Origin: an uncultured Prevotella sp.
GTDB taxonomy: Bacteria; Bacteroidota; Bacteroidia; Bacteroidales; Bacteroidaceae
Reading direction: 5' to 3'
DNA length: 40,317 nt
Assembly: GCA_946186115.1 (NCBI GenBank)
Contig: CAMHLV010000024.1
Coordinates: 1-40,317, forward strand
Shown here in pieces: positions 18,314 through 27,221 of the stretch. The notes beneath the pieces were generated by a model that was given only the letters and a program-made list of their open reading frames with translations, had not been told where the DNA came from and made no database searches. How positions within the stretch are numbered: the first letter of the stretch is position 1; the number at the start of each line of letters is the position of its first letter. The translations under genes and the position numbers were made by a program.

Positions 18314-18362
18314 CACCGCCCGCCGCGCATATACGCAGCGGGCGGTGCGCATATACGCACCG
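18314..18362. repeat. GC-rich double hairpin repeat
   Basis: CACCGCCCGC (18314-18323) and GCGGGCGGTG (18338-18347) pair perfectly around 14 bases. CGGTGCG (18343-18349) and CGCACCG (18356-18362) form a second hairpin that overlaps the first, so the two are mutually exclusive. The 13-mer gcgcatatacgca occurs twice (18325-18337, 18347-18359) with a 22-bp period. The GC content is well above the surroundings. It looks like a dispersed palindromic element. No transposase or target duplication is visible. Confidence 0.6.
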
Positions 18363-18496
18363 GCTGGTGCGGGTTAGCCCGCCCGTAGCAAACTCCCGGC
18401 CTGCACCATGCGCACACCCCGTCAGCGGCATGCTCGCGCCCTGTCCTATAAGTCAGCACGATAGGGCTGCCTTGTTCTCGATTTTTCTGATAATTG

Positions 18497-18528
18497 TTTG
18501 GCAATGTCACGCGATTTGTATATCTTTG
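18497..18528 (+). promoter_or_regulatory. Orphan promoter in the gap before the pectate lyases
   Basis: TTTG (18497-18500), 20 bp, TATCTTTG (18521-18528) is a full consensus match, but it lies about 220 bp from the next gene, which has its own -7 box at 18708-18715. It may be the surviving promoter of a lost gene or may start a long leader. Confidence 0.5.
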
Positions 18529-18585
18529 TGGTCACAAAACAAAGCAACATCCTTCTATCATGCTACAAGACGACACTCTCCTCGC

Positions 18586-18660
18586 AGCGACGAGACCATC
18601 GCCAATATCGCCATCACGCTAATTCATCAGTGCGACAGGCTCCTACCCTACCTACAAATT
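18586..18660 (+). pseudogene. Possible relic of a four-helix-bundle suffix protein
   Basis: One frame here reads DETIANIAITLIHQCDRLL and then degenerates. From memory this resembles the helical C-terminal segment of small Bacteroidetes four-helix-bundle proteins. An ATG at 18560 lies in another frame, as if a frameshift or deletion had occurred. It follows the orphan promoter at 18497-18528. The identification is tentative. Confidence 0.25.
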
Positions 18661-18665
18661 CCACC

Positions 18666-18716
18666 AAAAACAACGAATAATCCACCCTCATATTCAGATT
18701 TATTTTGTACCTTTGC
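18666..18716 (+). promoter_or_regulatory. Pectate lyase promoter with conserved 51-bp block, copy 1
   Basis: The block from AAAAAC (18666) to TACCTTTGC (18708-18716) matches 22773-22823 at 41 of 51 positions without gaps. The -7 box TACCTTTG (18708-18715) has no TTTG at -33. Instead the best conserved stretches are ACGAATAATC upstream and TCAGATTT between. This suggests an activator-dependent promoter, plausibly bound by the AraC-domain regulator of this locus. Confidence 0.65.
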
Positions 18717-18747
18717 CGACGAATAGCAAAACAAACAATTAAAAACA

Positions 18748-20844
18748 ATGAACAAATCATCAAGAATCCTGCTTTCAATGACTCTACTGTTGGCTTTTAC
18801 GCTGACGGTATTTGCTCAAGACCAACAATTGGCATTCCCTGGAGCTGAAGGCTATGGCCGCTTCACAACTGGTGGCCGCGGCGGTAATGTGTATCACGTC
18901 ACCACCCTCGAGGACAACGGAAAGACATCACTGGTTGGCTCGCTGCGTTGGGCTAACGCACAGAGCGGACCGCGAACCATCGTGTTCGATGTCAGCGGCA
19001 CTATAATGCTGAAATCGGCACTGGCCATTAACAGCAATACCACCATTGCCGGACAGACGGCACCCGGCGACGGCATCTGCATTGCTAACTATCCAGTGAC
19101 GCTGAAGAGCAACGTCATCGTGCGCTATGTACGGTTCCGCCTGGGCAACGAGGCACTGAAAACAAACTCCAGTGCTCATGAGGGCGACGGCTTAGGCGCC
19201 ATGGACCAGAAGAACATCATAGTGGATCACTGCTCCGTGAGCTGGAGCATCGACGAATGCCTGTCGGTCTATGGCTCTAAAGACATTACCGTGCAGTGGT
19301 GCATCTCGGCACAAAGTCTAGTCAATGCCGGACACTCCAAGGGCAGCCACGGCTACGGTGGCAACTGGGGAGGCAGCGGCGCATCTTACCACCACAACCT
19401 TATGATACACCACACCTCGCGCACCCCACGCCTCGGTCCGCGCCCAGGAACACAGACTGACGAGCGTATGGACTTGCGCAACAATGTCATCTATAACTGG
19501 GGAGGCAACGGCTGCTACGGAGGCGAAGGCATGAACGTAAACATCGTCAACAACTATTACAAGCCTGGTCCTGCTACACTAAAAAAGAGTGAAGGCATCC
19601 AACAGCGTATTGCCAGCATTGGCATCCGCACAACAGAATACACTCACCACGGAACAAGCGAAGCCAACTCATGGGATGTGATGTGGCATGTGTGGGGAAC
19701 ATTCTATGTCAATGGCAATGTCAATAGTAAGCACGACGTTGTGACACAGGACAACTGGACCTATGGTATCTATAATCAAATAGACAACAGCAAGGTGGAC
19801 TATACTTTCAACGACCAGGTAAAAAAGGATATGAGGCTTGAAGAACCCATTGCTTTCCTTGCAACCACTACACACTCTGCAGCAGCAGCCTACGAGAAAG
19901 TGCTTAATTATGCCGGAGCCTCACTACACCGCGACCAACTGGACGAAATATTGGTTAGCGACACTCGCAACGGAACAGCCACATTCACTGGCTCAGGCAA
20001 CGATCCAGGCTTCATCAACTCACAAGATGACCTGAAATCAAAAATTCCTAATGGCTGGCCTGAACTTCAGCAGGGTACCGTAAAGACAGATACCGACGGA
20101 GACGGCATGCCCGACGAATGGGAAGATGCCCACGGACTGAACAAAAACAACAAGGCCGACGGCAAGGCCATCGGTGATGGAGGATATACAAACCTGGAAA
20201 ATTACCTAAACTCAATAGTTGCAGAGATTACGGCATCTCAGAACGAAGGCGGCACAGTGATGGGCACCACCATGCCTGGCGAGGCGCAATCTGTAACCTA
20301 TACGATGGCAAACGACACTTATCAGAACACAACAGATGGAGTATGGCAGTTTGCCGACGGACTTGGCATCAGCGGTGGTGGCAACTATAGCGAGGGAAGC
20401 CAGTTGAACACTTTTCGTGTGGAGAAGAACACTCTCTACACCATACTATTACCAGCAGGCATTTCTATAGCAACAGTGGCCTTTGCCGGTTATTGCGAAG
20501 CATCAGGGACAAGCACTTCGAGACTTATAGAAGTCAACGGAGAAGAATGCTCATACAATTTCCCAAACCGCAGCAAGGGCGAGACTGCCAATTATTCCAT
20601 AACATTAACAAAAGCGGCAACAAACAGCATCACCTTTAAGGTAGGAGGCAACCGCACGGCATTGGCCATCACTTTAGCAGGAACAAAAGGCGGCACAACG
20701 TCGATAAAGGAAATAACAGCACCATGGCAGCAAAGCCATACCCACAACGACGGATATTACTATACCCTGCAAGGCATACGTGTCAGCAGTCCTACAAGCG
20801 GCATATACATTCATAACGGTCGCAAGATAATCATAAAAGATTAA
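18748..20844 (+). CDS. Pectate lyase, family PL1 (PL1_2-like)
   Basis: PL1 enzymes cleave alpha-1,4 polygalacturonate by calcium-dependent beta-elimination, giving unsaturated oligosaccharides. The 698-residue protein has a signal peptide (about 1-23, ending VFAQ) and the hallmark start FPGAEGYGRFTTGGRGGNV. The beta-helix carries acidic calcium ligands around VDHCSVSWSIDE (D160, D169, E170) and an arginine-rich catalytic stretch, RTPRLGPR (R225, R228, R232). A thrombospondin-3-like calcium loop (TDTDGDGMPDEWED, from 447) follows, then a beta-sandwich module (about 515-665) and a sorting tail (YTLQGIR ... NGRKIIIKD). It heads a two-lyase unit; the second lyase starts 24 bp downstream. Confidence 0.93.
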   Translation: MNKSSRILLSMTLLLAFTLTVFAQDQQLAFPGAEGYGRFTTGGRGGNVYHVTTLEDNGKTSLVGSLRWANAQSGPRTIVFDVSGTIMLKSALAINSNTTIAGQTAPGDGICIANYPVTLKSNVIVRYVRFRLGNEALKTNSSAHEGDGLGAMDQKNIIVDHCSVSWSIDECLSVYGSKDITVQWCISAQSLVNAGHSKGSHGYGGNWGGSGASYHHNLMIHHTSRTPRLGPRPGTQTDERMDLRNNVIYNWGGNGCYGGEGMNVNIVNNYYKPGPATLKKSEGIQQRIASIGIRTTEYTHHGTSEANSWDVMWHVWGTFYVNGNVNSKHDVVTQDNWTYGIYNQIDNSKVDYTFNDQVKKDMRLEEPIAFLATTTHSAAAAYEKVLNYAGASLHRDQLDEILVSDTRNGTATFTGSGNDPGFINSQDDLKSKIPNGWPELQQGTVKTDTDGDGMPDEWEDAHGLNKNNKADGKAIGDGGYTNLENYLNSIVAEITASQNEGGTVMGTTMPGEAQSVTYTMANDTYQNTTDGVWQFADGLGISGGGNYSEGSQLNTFRVEKNTLYTILLPAGISIATVAFAGYCEASGTSTSRLIEVNGEECSYNFPNRSKGETANYSITLTKAATNSITFKVGGNRTALAITLAGTKGGTTSIKEITAPWQQSHTHNDGYYYTLQGIRVSSPTSGIYIHNGRKIIIKD

Positions 20845-20868
20845 ACATAACAACAAACTATAACAACA

Positions 20869-22686
20869 ATGAAGAAGACACTATTTACCCTGTTAAGTGC
20901 CATGGCTCTTTTACCTGCTATGGCTAGTAACAATGTAGCTCCTTGGGGTTGGGCTACATGCTCCGACGAGGCTGGTACTGCTTATACATTAAGCGGCGGA
21001 AACTTCAATGATGCCTCTAAAGTCACTTTGACAGCACTTGGAGGTGGACAGACTGACGACGCACAGATCAAGAAGGCTATCGGTACTAGCGACATCATCA
21101 TCTTTGACGGCTCCAACGGCGACTTCACCATTGGAGAGACGATGAAGCTGGCATCAATCAAGAACAAGACCCTCATTGGCATCAACAATGCCCGCCTGTG
21201 TACACAGTTTTATCTGACAGATGCCGATAACGCCTACCTGAAAGAGCAGAACCTGGACGGGCTGAGCAGTACAGACCAATATACGGGAACCCTGCCCGAC
21301 GGCACGACGCTGACCTGCGACAAACGAGCTTTCTTTACAAAGAAAGCCATGATGGAACTGCAATACCAGAAGACGGGTACGTATTCACTGCCCAACAAAG
21401 CCGGCATCTTCCATATAGAGTCCTCCAGCGAAAACATTATCATCCGTAACCTTTCTCTGATTGGTCCGGGTGCTGTTGACATCGATGGTGCCGACCTCAT
21501 CACCAATCAGGGACAGCATGTATGGATCGACCACTGCACATTCCAAGACTCGCAGGACGGTGCACTCGACAGCAAAGTTTGCGACTGGGCCACTTACACC
21601 TACAACTACTTCTACTACACCTCGCGCAGCTATTCACACGCCTACACCTGCGGATGCGGATGGGCCGATGGTACTATGACGCTGCACCTCACCTTTGCCG
21701 GCAACATCTGGGGTGAGGGTTGTATGCGACGTCTGCCACAGTGCGAAGACTGTTATGTTCACTTGGTCAACAACTACCACAACTGTCCGGGCAACAGCGC
21801 AGGCATCACCATCAAAAAAAACTGCAAGGCACTGGTTGAAGGCAACTATGCAGCCAATGGTGTGAAAAATCCATTGACTGGTGAGGGCTCTCGCCAAGTT
21901 ACAGTAAGAGACAATAGTTTCAATGCATCACCGATAGGCGCAGAGGTGACAGTACCCTATCAGTACTCAAAGATTGCAGCTGCCGAAGTTCCTGCTGCGC
22001 TGACTGGCGATGAGGGTGCAGGAGCCAAGTTAGGCAACGACGCCAACTATATCCTCTCTACCATTCCTTCTGTTAATCGCGAAGAAAGTGGTGAAACAGT
22101 GTATGTCATGCAGAAAGAAGATGCCCATATCGGTGGCAGTATTGCTGAGGTAGGCGGAATCACGCTAACCTTCGATCCCAGTGTCACCGACTGGAGAAGT
22201 GGCGGCAGTGGCAACGATGCACAGGAAGTTGATGGTGTAAATTTGTCTGGCTATTATACACAAAGTGATAAAACCAATGGTGCCCCCATTATTCTGGAGA
22301 CCACAAAGCCCGGAACACTCACCATCTTCCTTGGAGGCGGTATAGATACCAAAAGGTCTGTCAACATGACTGAAGGTGAGAATGGTCTTACTGCCACGTT
22401 GCTCAGCAGTGGTGCTACCATTGAAAACGGCGCAAAACCCACAACAGCCATTGATGCATGGGACGGTTTAATCTATTCGTTGGAAGCCAACAAGAGCTAT
22501 AAGTTTTTTGTCGGAGGCACAAAGTGGCGTCTGGCAGCCTTCCGCTATATCCCTGGTACATCTGGCATTAATGCTATTAACAGCAACGTTGACGATAACA
22601 ACAACATATACAACCTGCAAGGTATTCGCGTCGTGAATCCTAAGAAGGGTGTCTATATCCAGAACGGCCGCAAGGTGATGAAGTAA
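20869..22686 (+). CDS. Second pectate lyase, family PL1
   Basis: This 605-residue secreted protein has a signal peptide (about 1-19) and a PL1 beta-helix that is clearly different from the preceding lyase. VWIDHC (D221) and QDGALDSK (D230, D234) are calcium-binding positions. The stretch CMRRLPQC (R287, R288, P290) corresponds to the catalytic R-x-P region, and the strand VNNYHNCPGNSAG follows. A C-terminal sandwich module (about 470-565, GTLTIFLGG ... YKFFVGG) and a sorting tail (YNLQGIR ... NGRKVMK) end it. The two lyases probably differ in preference for chain length or esterification, but this cannot be read from the sequence. The gene ends 41 bp before a strong terminator. Confidence 0.92.
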   Translation: MKKTLFTLLSAMALLPAMASNNVAPWGWATCSDEAGTAYTLSGGNFNDASKVTLTALGGGQTDDAQIKKAIGTSDIIIFDGSNGDFTIGETMKLASIKNKTLIGINNARLCTQFYLTDADNAYLKEQNLDGLSSTDQYTGTLPDGTTLTCDKRAFFTKKAMMELQYQKTGTYSLPNKAGIFHIESSSENIIIRNLSLIGPGAVDIDGADLITNQGQHVWIDHCTFQDSQDGALDSKVCDWATYTYNYFYYTSRSYSHAYTCGCGWADGTMTLHLTFAGNIWGEGCMRRLPQCEDCYVHLVNNYHNCPGNSAGITIKKNCKALVEGNYAANGVKNPLTGEGSRQVTVRDNSFNASPIGAEVTVPYQYSKIAAAEVPAALTGDEGAGAKLGNDANYILSTIPSVNREESGETVYVMQKEDAHIGGSIAEVGGITLTFDPSVTDWRSGGSGNDAQEVDGVNLSGYYTQSDKTNGAPIILETTKPGTLTIFLGGGIDTKRSVNMTEGENGLTATLLSSGATIENGAKPTTAIDAWDGLIYSLEANKSYKFFVGGTKWRLAAFRYIPGTSGINAINSNVDDNNNIYNLQGIRVVNPKKGVYIQNGRKVMK

Positions 22687-22727
22687 GTAAATGAAAGCAA
22701 ATAATCATTCACTTTAATAAGGTTAAC

Positions 22728-22757
22728 AAGGCAGCCTTGTCGGGCTGCCTTATTTTA
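22728..22757 (+). terminator. Terminator of the two-lyase unit
   Basis: AAGGCAGCC (22728-22736) and GGCTGCCTT (22743-22751) form a perfect 9-bp stem with a 6-base loop, followed by attttat. Confidence 0.85.
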
Positions 22758-22772
22758 TACCAATATTCCTCT

Positions 22773-22823
22773 AAAAACGACGAATAATCTACCTGTTTTC
22801 TCAGATTTTTTTCGTACCTTTGC
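22773..22823 (+). promoter_or_regulatory. GH28 unit promoter with conserved 51-bp block, copy 2
   Basis: Second copy of the block at 18666-18716, with TACCTTTG at 22815-22822. The similarity continues past the promoter to an ATG 30 bp downstream (22853). Confidence 0.65.
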
Positions 22824-22852
22824 AACTGAAAGTTAAACTAACGACTAAAACA

Positions 22853-22945
22853 ATGACCCTATCGGCAAGAATCCTGCTCTCTGCGGAAGGACACGGCGGC
22901 AACCAAATAGACGCCTTGGGCTACTCCCGACTGGAGCAATATTAA
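22853..22945 (+). pseudogene. 30-codon reading frame derived from the start of the pectate lyase gene
   Basis: The frame begins MTLSARILLSAEGHGGN and stops after 30 codons. The 13-mer caagaatcctgct lies at +13 from the ATG both here (22866-22878) and in the PL1 gene (18761-18773), in the same reading frame. With the shared promoter block upstream, this points to a duplicated lyase 5' end that decayed. AEGHGGN may even be a deleted form of the lyase's AEGYGRFTTGGRGGN. A translated leader peptide for the GH28 gene is the alternative. Confidence 0.55.
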
Positions 22946-22977
22946 ACGAACTCATAACAATTAAATAAAACATAACC

Positions 22978-24519
22978 ATGATGGATTTATTATCAAAGAC
23001 TCTAACTATGGTGCTCTGTATTTTCAGTAGCAACGCACTGATGGCACAAGTAATCAATTTCTCAATGGACGAAGAGGCTACAAGTAAGAACACCCCAGAA
23101 GGATGGACTGAGGTGCAGCTGCCTAAGAATCTACCTGCATTTACGGAAGCAAACACCTTTTACATTACTAATTATGGTGCTTCGACAACATCTACTGATA
23201 ACACCAAGGCCATTCAAGATGCATTGAATGCTGCAAACAGCGCAGGTGGAGGTATGGTAGTTATACCTGCTGGAGAATGGTTGTGTAACACCATTCAAGT
23301 AGGTTCAAAAACCGTACTACATCTTTGTACCGGCGCGACTTTGAAATGGATAGCTTACGGGGACCGCAGCATCACAGAGGGGAACAATTTCATTATCAAC
23401 AAGAGTACGCCAACAGACGTTGTGATAGAAGGCGAAGGTAACACTTCCATCATTGACGGACAGGGAGCACCTTGGTGGGAACACTATAAAGACTCTGGTG
23501 TAAAACGTGGCTCCATGATTCGCTTTGGAAAAGGCAATCGTTTCCTATTTCGAAACTTCCGCATGCAGAATGCCCCAGGAGCCAACCTTACCATTGGACA
23601 ATCTGGCAATGGGTCACATGTAACAGTGCATGATATTGACATCAAGAATCCTTCGTCATCAGCTGCTACTCCATCGCATAACACGGACGGTATTCCCGTT
23701 TGGACAAAGTATGTAAACATCTATAACTGCACAATTGATACTGGTGACGATAATGTGGTAACAGACTCTAATGCCCAGTATGTTCATGTATGGAACTGCA
23801 ATTTCAAGGCTGGTCACGGTGCTTCATTAGGTAGTTATACCACGAATATGCACCACATTATCTACGAGAATTTGACTCTAAACGGCACTGATTGCGGTTT
23901 CCGACTGAAATCAAATAATGACCGTAGTGGGGATGTACACGATATTATCTTCAGAAACTGCACAATGACAAATGTAGCCAGTCCCATCAGCATTACATGT
24001 TGGTACGACTTATCATACGACCAGTTGAATCCAGAAAAAATAGCCGCTTCGCCTGAAGCAGTTAAATCCACCACGCCCGTGTACCACAACATTCTGATTC
24101 AGAACGTTACAGCTACCGGCTATAATACCAAGAACAGTAATGACAAGAGCTATAACGGCATTTACATCTATGGTCGTCCAGAAAGCTATGTTTACGACGT
24201 GACCTTCGACAACGTACAGATTTCGCACCGCAACGGTGTAAGATTGTTCTTCTGCAAAGACATCAAGTTTATCAATGGCTGCACGTTCACCAGAACGAAA
24301 GACAACAAGACAGTCAAGGCTACTGACGAAAACCTGAGTGCCGTAATGGAACACGAATATGAGGCCAGCTACACTTGGAACAAGGCTACAGGAATCAGTT
24401 CTGTTTTCGCATCTAACAACTCATCTAATGCTCCATTGTATAACCTGCAGGGAGTTCGTGTGAATAACCCGCAGAAGGGTATCTATATCCAGAATGGGCG
24501 CAAAGTCGTGATGAAATAA
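22978..24519 (+). CDS. Polygalacturonase-type glycoside hydrolase, family GH28
   Basis: GH28 enzymes hydrolyse galacturonic acid linkages in pectin with inversion. All family motifs are present: NTDG (N235, D237), GDD (D257, D258), GHG (H280) and RLK (R309, K311). The protein has 513 residues, with a signal peptide of about 23 residues (ending LMAQ) and a sorting tail (YNLQGVR ... NGRKVVMK), so it acts outside the cytoplasm and probably at the surface. Start 22978 opens with ATGATG; starting at the second changes little. It precedes the first GH3 gene by 24 bp and shares its promoter. Endo versus exo action, or action on xylogalacturonan, cannot be settled here. Confidence 0.93.
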   Translation: MMDLLSKTLTMVLCIFSSNALMAQVINFSMDEEATSKNTPEGWTEVQLPKNLPAFTEANTFYITNYGASTTSTDNTKAIQDALNAANSAGGGMVVIPAGEWLCNTIQVGSKTVLHLCTGATLKWIAYGDRSITEGNNFIINKSTPTDVVIEGEGNTSIIDGQGAPWWEHYKDSGVKRGSMIRFGKGNRFLFRNFRMQNAPGANLTIGQSGNGSHVTVHDIDIKNPSSSAATPSHNTDGIPVWTKYVNIYNCTIDTGDDNVVTDSNAQYVHVWNCNFKAGHGASLGSYTTNMHHIIYENLTLNGTDCGFRLKSNNDRSGDVHDIIFRNCTMTNVASPISITCWYDLSYDQLNPEKIAASPEAVKSTTPVYHNILIQNVTATGYNTKNSNDKSYNGIYIYGRPESYVYDVTFDNVQISHRNGVRLFFCKDIKFINGCTFTRTKDNKTVKATDENLSAVMEHEYEASYTWNKATGISSVFASNNSSNAPLYNLQGVRVNNPQKGIYIQNGRKVVMK

Positions 24520-24543
24520 GACTCTATTTAACCAACTAACAAT

Positions 24544-27135
24544 ATGAAAAAACTATTCTTAACAACTGCACTGGTATTGGGCGCATCGGCTTTGACGGCA
24601 CAGGTGCAGCCCTACCAGAACCCTCAGTTGACAGCTGAGCAACGGGCTGAAGACTTGTTGGGCCGACTGACCATTGAGGAGAAAGCCAAGTTGATGATGG
24701 ACGTGTCGCCCGCTATCCCACGGTTGGGCATTCCTGCCTTCCAATGGTGGAACGAGGCACTGCATGGTATCGGGCGCAACGGCTTCGTGACCGTATTCCC
24801 CGTCACCACACAGATGGCGGCATCGTGGGACGATGCATTGTTATACCGTGTGTTTACCGCCGTCAGCGACGAAGCTCGCGCCAAGAACCAGGAGGCCAAG
24901 AAGACGGGCAACGTACAGCGCTATCAAGGGCTGTCGTTTTGGACGCCGAACATCAATATCTTCCGTGACCCTCGCTGGGGACGCGGTCAGGAGACCTACG
25001 GCGAAGACCCCTACCTGACGGAGCGCATGGGACTGGCCGTGGTGAACGGCCTGCAGGGACAGAGTCTGACCGGCGAAACCGGTCAGCACAAGTACCGCAA
25101 ACTTCTGGCCTGCGCCAAGCACTATGCAGTACACAGTGGACCAGAATGGAACCGCCATGTCTTTGACGTTCAACAGCTACCTGAGCGCGACCTGTGGGAA
25201 ACCTATCTGCCCGCCTTCAAAGCATTGGTGCAGAAAGGTAATGTGGCTGAGGTTATGTGCGCCTACCAGCGCATCGACGGTGACCCCTGCTGTGGCAACG
25301 CCCGCTACGAACGTCACATCCTGCGCGACGAATGGGGATTCAAGGGGCTCATCACCAGCGACTGCGGTGCCATCCGCGACTTCCTGCCCTCATGGCATAA
25401 CGTTTCGAAGGACAACGAGGCAGCATCAGCCAAAGCCGTGCTCAGCGGCACAGACTTAGAGTGCGGTTCAGTGTATAAAAGCCTCCCCAACGCCGTGAAG
25501 CGCGGCGACATCAGCGAACAACAGATAGACATTAGTCTGAAGCGCCTGTTGGTAGCGCGTTTCGAACTGGGTGACTTCGACCCCGACGAACTGGTGGAGT
25601 GGACGAAGATTCCCTCGTCGGTCATTGCCTCAAAGGAGCATAAGGCGCTGGCACTGCAAATGGCCCGTGAAGGGGTGGTGCTGCTGAAGAACAACGGCGT
25701 GCTGCCAATCGTAAATAGTAAAACCGCAAATAGTAAATTAGTTGTGATGGGTCCCAATGCCAACGACAGTATTATGCAATGGGGCAACTACAGCGGCTAT
25801 GCTACAAAGACTGTCACCGTCTTGGAAGGTCTGCGCCAACAGTTGGGCGACGTGCCTTTTATCCAGGGCTGCGGACTGACCCGCAACGAAGTCTTTGAAA
25901 GCCGTTTCAACAAGATGCGCGCTCCCTTGGGACAACAGGGCATGCAGGCCGTCTACTGGAACAACGTCAATATGGAGGGCGACCCCGTGGCAACGGTTAC
26001 GATGGCCTCACCCATCAACCTGAGCAATGGCGGCAACACCGTGTTTGCGCCCGGTGTTAACCTGGAGCACTTCTCTGCCCGCTACGACGGTACGCTGATA
26101 CCTACCGAGGACGAGACACTTTACCTACGCGTCGGTGCCGACGACTTGGTGCGCGTCATCGTCAATGGCGACACATTAGTAGATATATGGAAGGTACGCC
26201 AGCGTATCCAAGAGGCAAGTCCTGAACTGAAAGTAAAGAAGGGCAACAGCTACCACATCCAGATAGACTATGTACAAGAAGGCGGTATGGCTGCTATGCA
26301 ATTCGACGTATGTAAGAAACAGATGCCAACCCGCGAACAATTACTTAACCAGATAGGCGATGCCGAGACCGTGGTCTTCGTAGGCGGCATCTCGCCACGA
26401 GTAGAAGGTGAGGAGATGAAGGTGAGCGACCCTGGCTTCAAAGGAGGCGACCGTACCGATATTGAACTGCCTAAGGTACAACGTGACATGCTTAGAATGC
26501 TGCATGAGGCAGGTAAGAAGGTTATTTTCGTCAACTGCTCTGGCGGTGCTATGGCACTAGTCCCAGAACATGAGGAAACCTGTGATGCTATCGTCCAAGC
26601 ATGGTATGGCGGTGAGCGCGGTGGCGAGGCCGTGGCAGAAATATTGACAGGACACTATAACCCCTGCGGTAAATTACCAATAACATTCTACCGTAGTGTC
26701 AATGACTTGCCCGATTTCTTAGATTATCGCATGGCCAACCGCACCTATCGTTATTTCCAGGGCGAAGCACTCTATCCCTTCGGCTACGGTCTGTCATACA
26801 CCACATTTGAGGTAGAAAAGCCACAATACATTGATAATAAGGTACGCGTAAATGTCAAGAACACTGGTCTGCGCGAGGGAACAGAAGTGGTACAAGTATA
26901 TCTGCGAAACACTGCCGATACAGAAGGCCCACTGAAAACTCTCCGCGGATACGAGCGCGTCAGACTATTGCCTGGTGAGCAGAAGACTGTTGAGATAGAC
27001 ATGCCCCACGACCGCTTTGAAGTATGGGACTCACAAACCAACACCATGCGCGTCGTGCCCGGACAATATGAACTTATGGTAGGTTCGTCTAGTGCCGATA
27101 AGGATCTGAAAAAGATTACGGTTATGGTAGAATAA
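24544..27135 (+). CDS. GH3 glycosidase with PA14 insert, beta-xylosidase/arabinosidase type
   Basis: The 863-residue GH3 enzyme removes sugars from non-reducing ends with retention. After a signal peptide (about 1-19, ending LTAQ) the first domain carries WWNEALHG, RDPRWGRGQETYGEDPYL and KHY, with the nucleophile D273 in TSDCGA. WNEALHG plus the RWGR-x-x-E-x-YGEDP pattern is typical of the beta-xylosidase branch. A PA14-like insert (about 449-590, YLRVGADDLVRVIVNGD) interrupts the second domain, and an Fn3-like domain ends the protein at TVMVE. There is no sorting tail, unlike its neighbours, so it is probably periplasmic and acts on imported oligosaccharides. It is co-transcribed with the GH28 gene. 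Confidence 0.9.
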   Translation: MKKLFLTTALVLGASALTAQVQPYQNPQLTAEQRAEDLLGRLTIEEKAKLMMDVSPAIPRLGIPAFQWWNEALHGIGRNGFVTVFPVTTQMAASWDDALLYRVFTAVSDEARAKNQEAKKTGNVQRYQGLSFWTPNINIFRDPRWGRGQETYGEDPYLTERMGLAVVNGLQGQSLTGETGQHKYRKLLACAKHYAVHSGPEWNRHVFDVQQLPERDLWETYLPAFKALVQKGNVAEVMCAYQRIDGDPCCGNARYERHILRDEWGFKGLITSDCGAIRDFLPSWHNVSKDNEAASAKAVLSGTDLECGSVYKSLPNAVKRGDISEQQIDISLKRLLVARFELGDFDPDELVEWTKIPSSVIASKEHKALALQMAREGVVLLKNNGVLPIVNSKTANSKLVVMGPNANDSIMQWGNYSGYATKTVTVLEGLRQQLGDVPFIQGCGLTRNEVFESRFNKMRAPLGQQGMQAVYWNNVNMEGDPVATVTMASPINLSNGGNTVFAPGVNLEHFSARYDGTLIPTEDETLYLRVGADDLVRVIVNGDTLVDIWKVRQRIQEASPELKVKKGNSYHIQIDYVQEGGMAAMQFDVCKKQMPTREQLLNQIGDAETVVFVGGISPRVEGEEMKVSDPGFKGGDRTDIELPKVQRDMLRMLHEAGKKVIFVNCSGGAMALVPEHEETCDAIVQAWYGGERGGEAVAEILTGHYNPCGKLPITFYRSVNDLPDFLDYRMANRTYRYFQGEALYPFGYGLSYTTFEVEKPQYIDNKVRVNVKNTGLREGTEVVQVYLRNTADTEGPLKTLRGYERVRLLPGEQKTVEIDMPHDRFEVWDSQTNTMRVVPGQYELMVGSSSADKDLKKITVMVE

Positions 27136-27187
27136 CTGTCGATAAGAGGGGGAAATAACCATTCTTTCCTCTTTTAACGATGATTTT

Positions 27188-27221
27188 TACCCCTTCTCTA
27201 TTGCAGAGAAGGGGTAATTTT
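27188..27221 (+). terminator. Terminator of the GH28-GH3 unit
   Basis: TACCCCTTCTC (27188-27198) and GAGAAGGGGTA (27206-27216) pair perfectly around 7 bases, followed by atttt. The 3' edge also reads TAATTTTG (27215-27222), a -7-like match that could serve the next gene, but no -33 box supports it. Confidence 0.85.

Noticed and set aside
18314..18362. Insertion sequence end or CRISPR-like repeat
   Set aside because: There are only two copies of the 13-mer, no spacers of even length, no transposase and no target duplication.
18367..18726. Plus-strand open frame of 119 codons in the gap before the lyases
   Set aside because: It runs through GC-rich hairpins, an internal promoter and the lyase promoter. 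Only the part at 18586-18660 looks protein-like, and that is reported as a possible relic.
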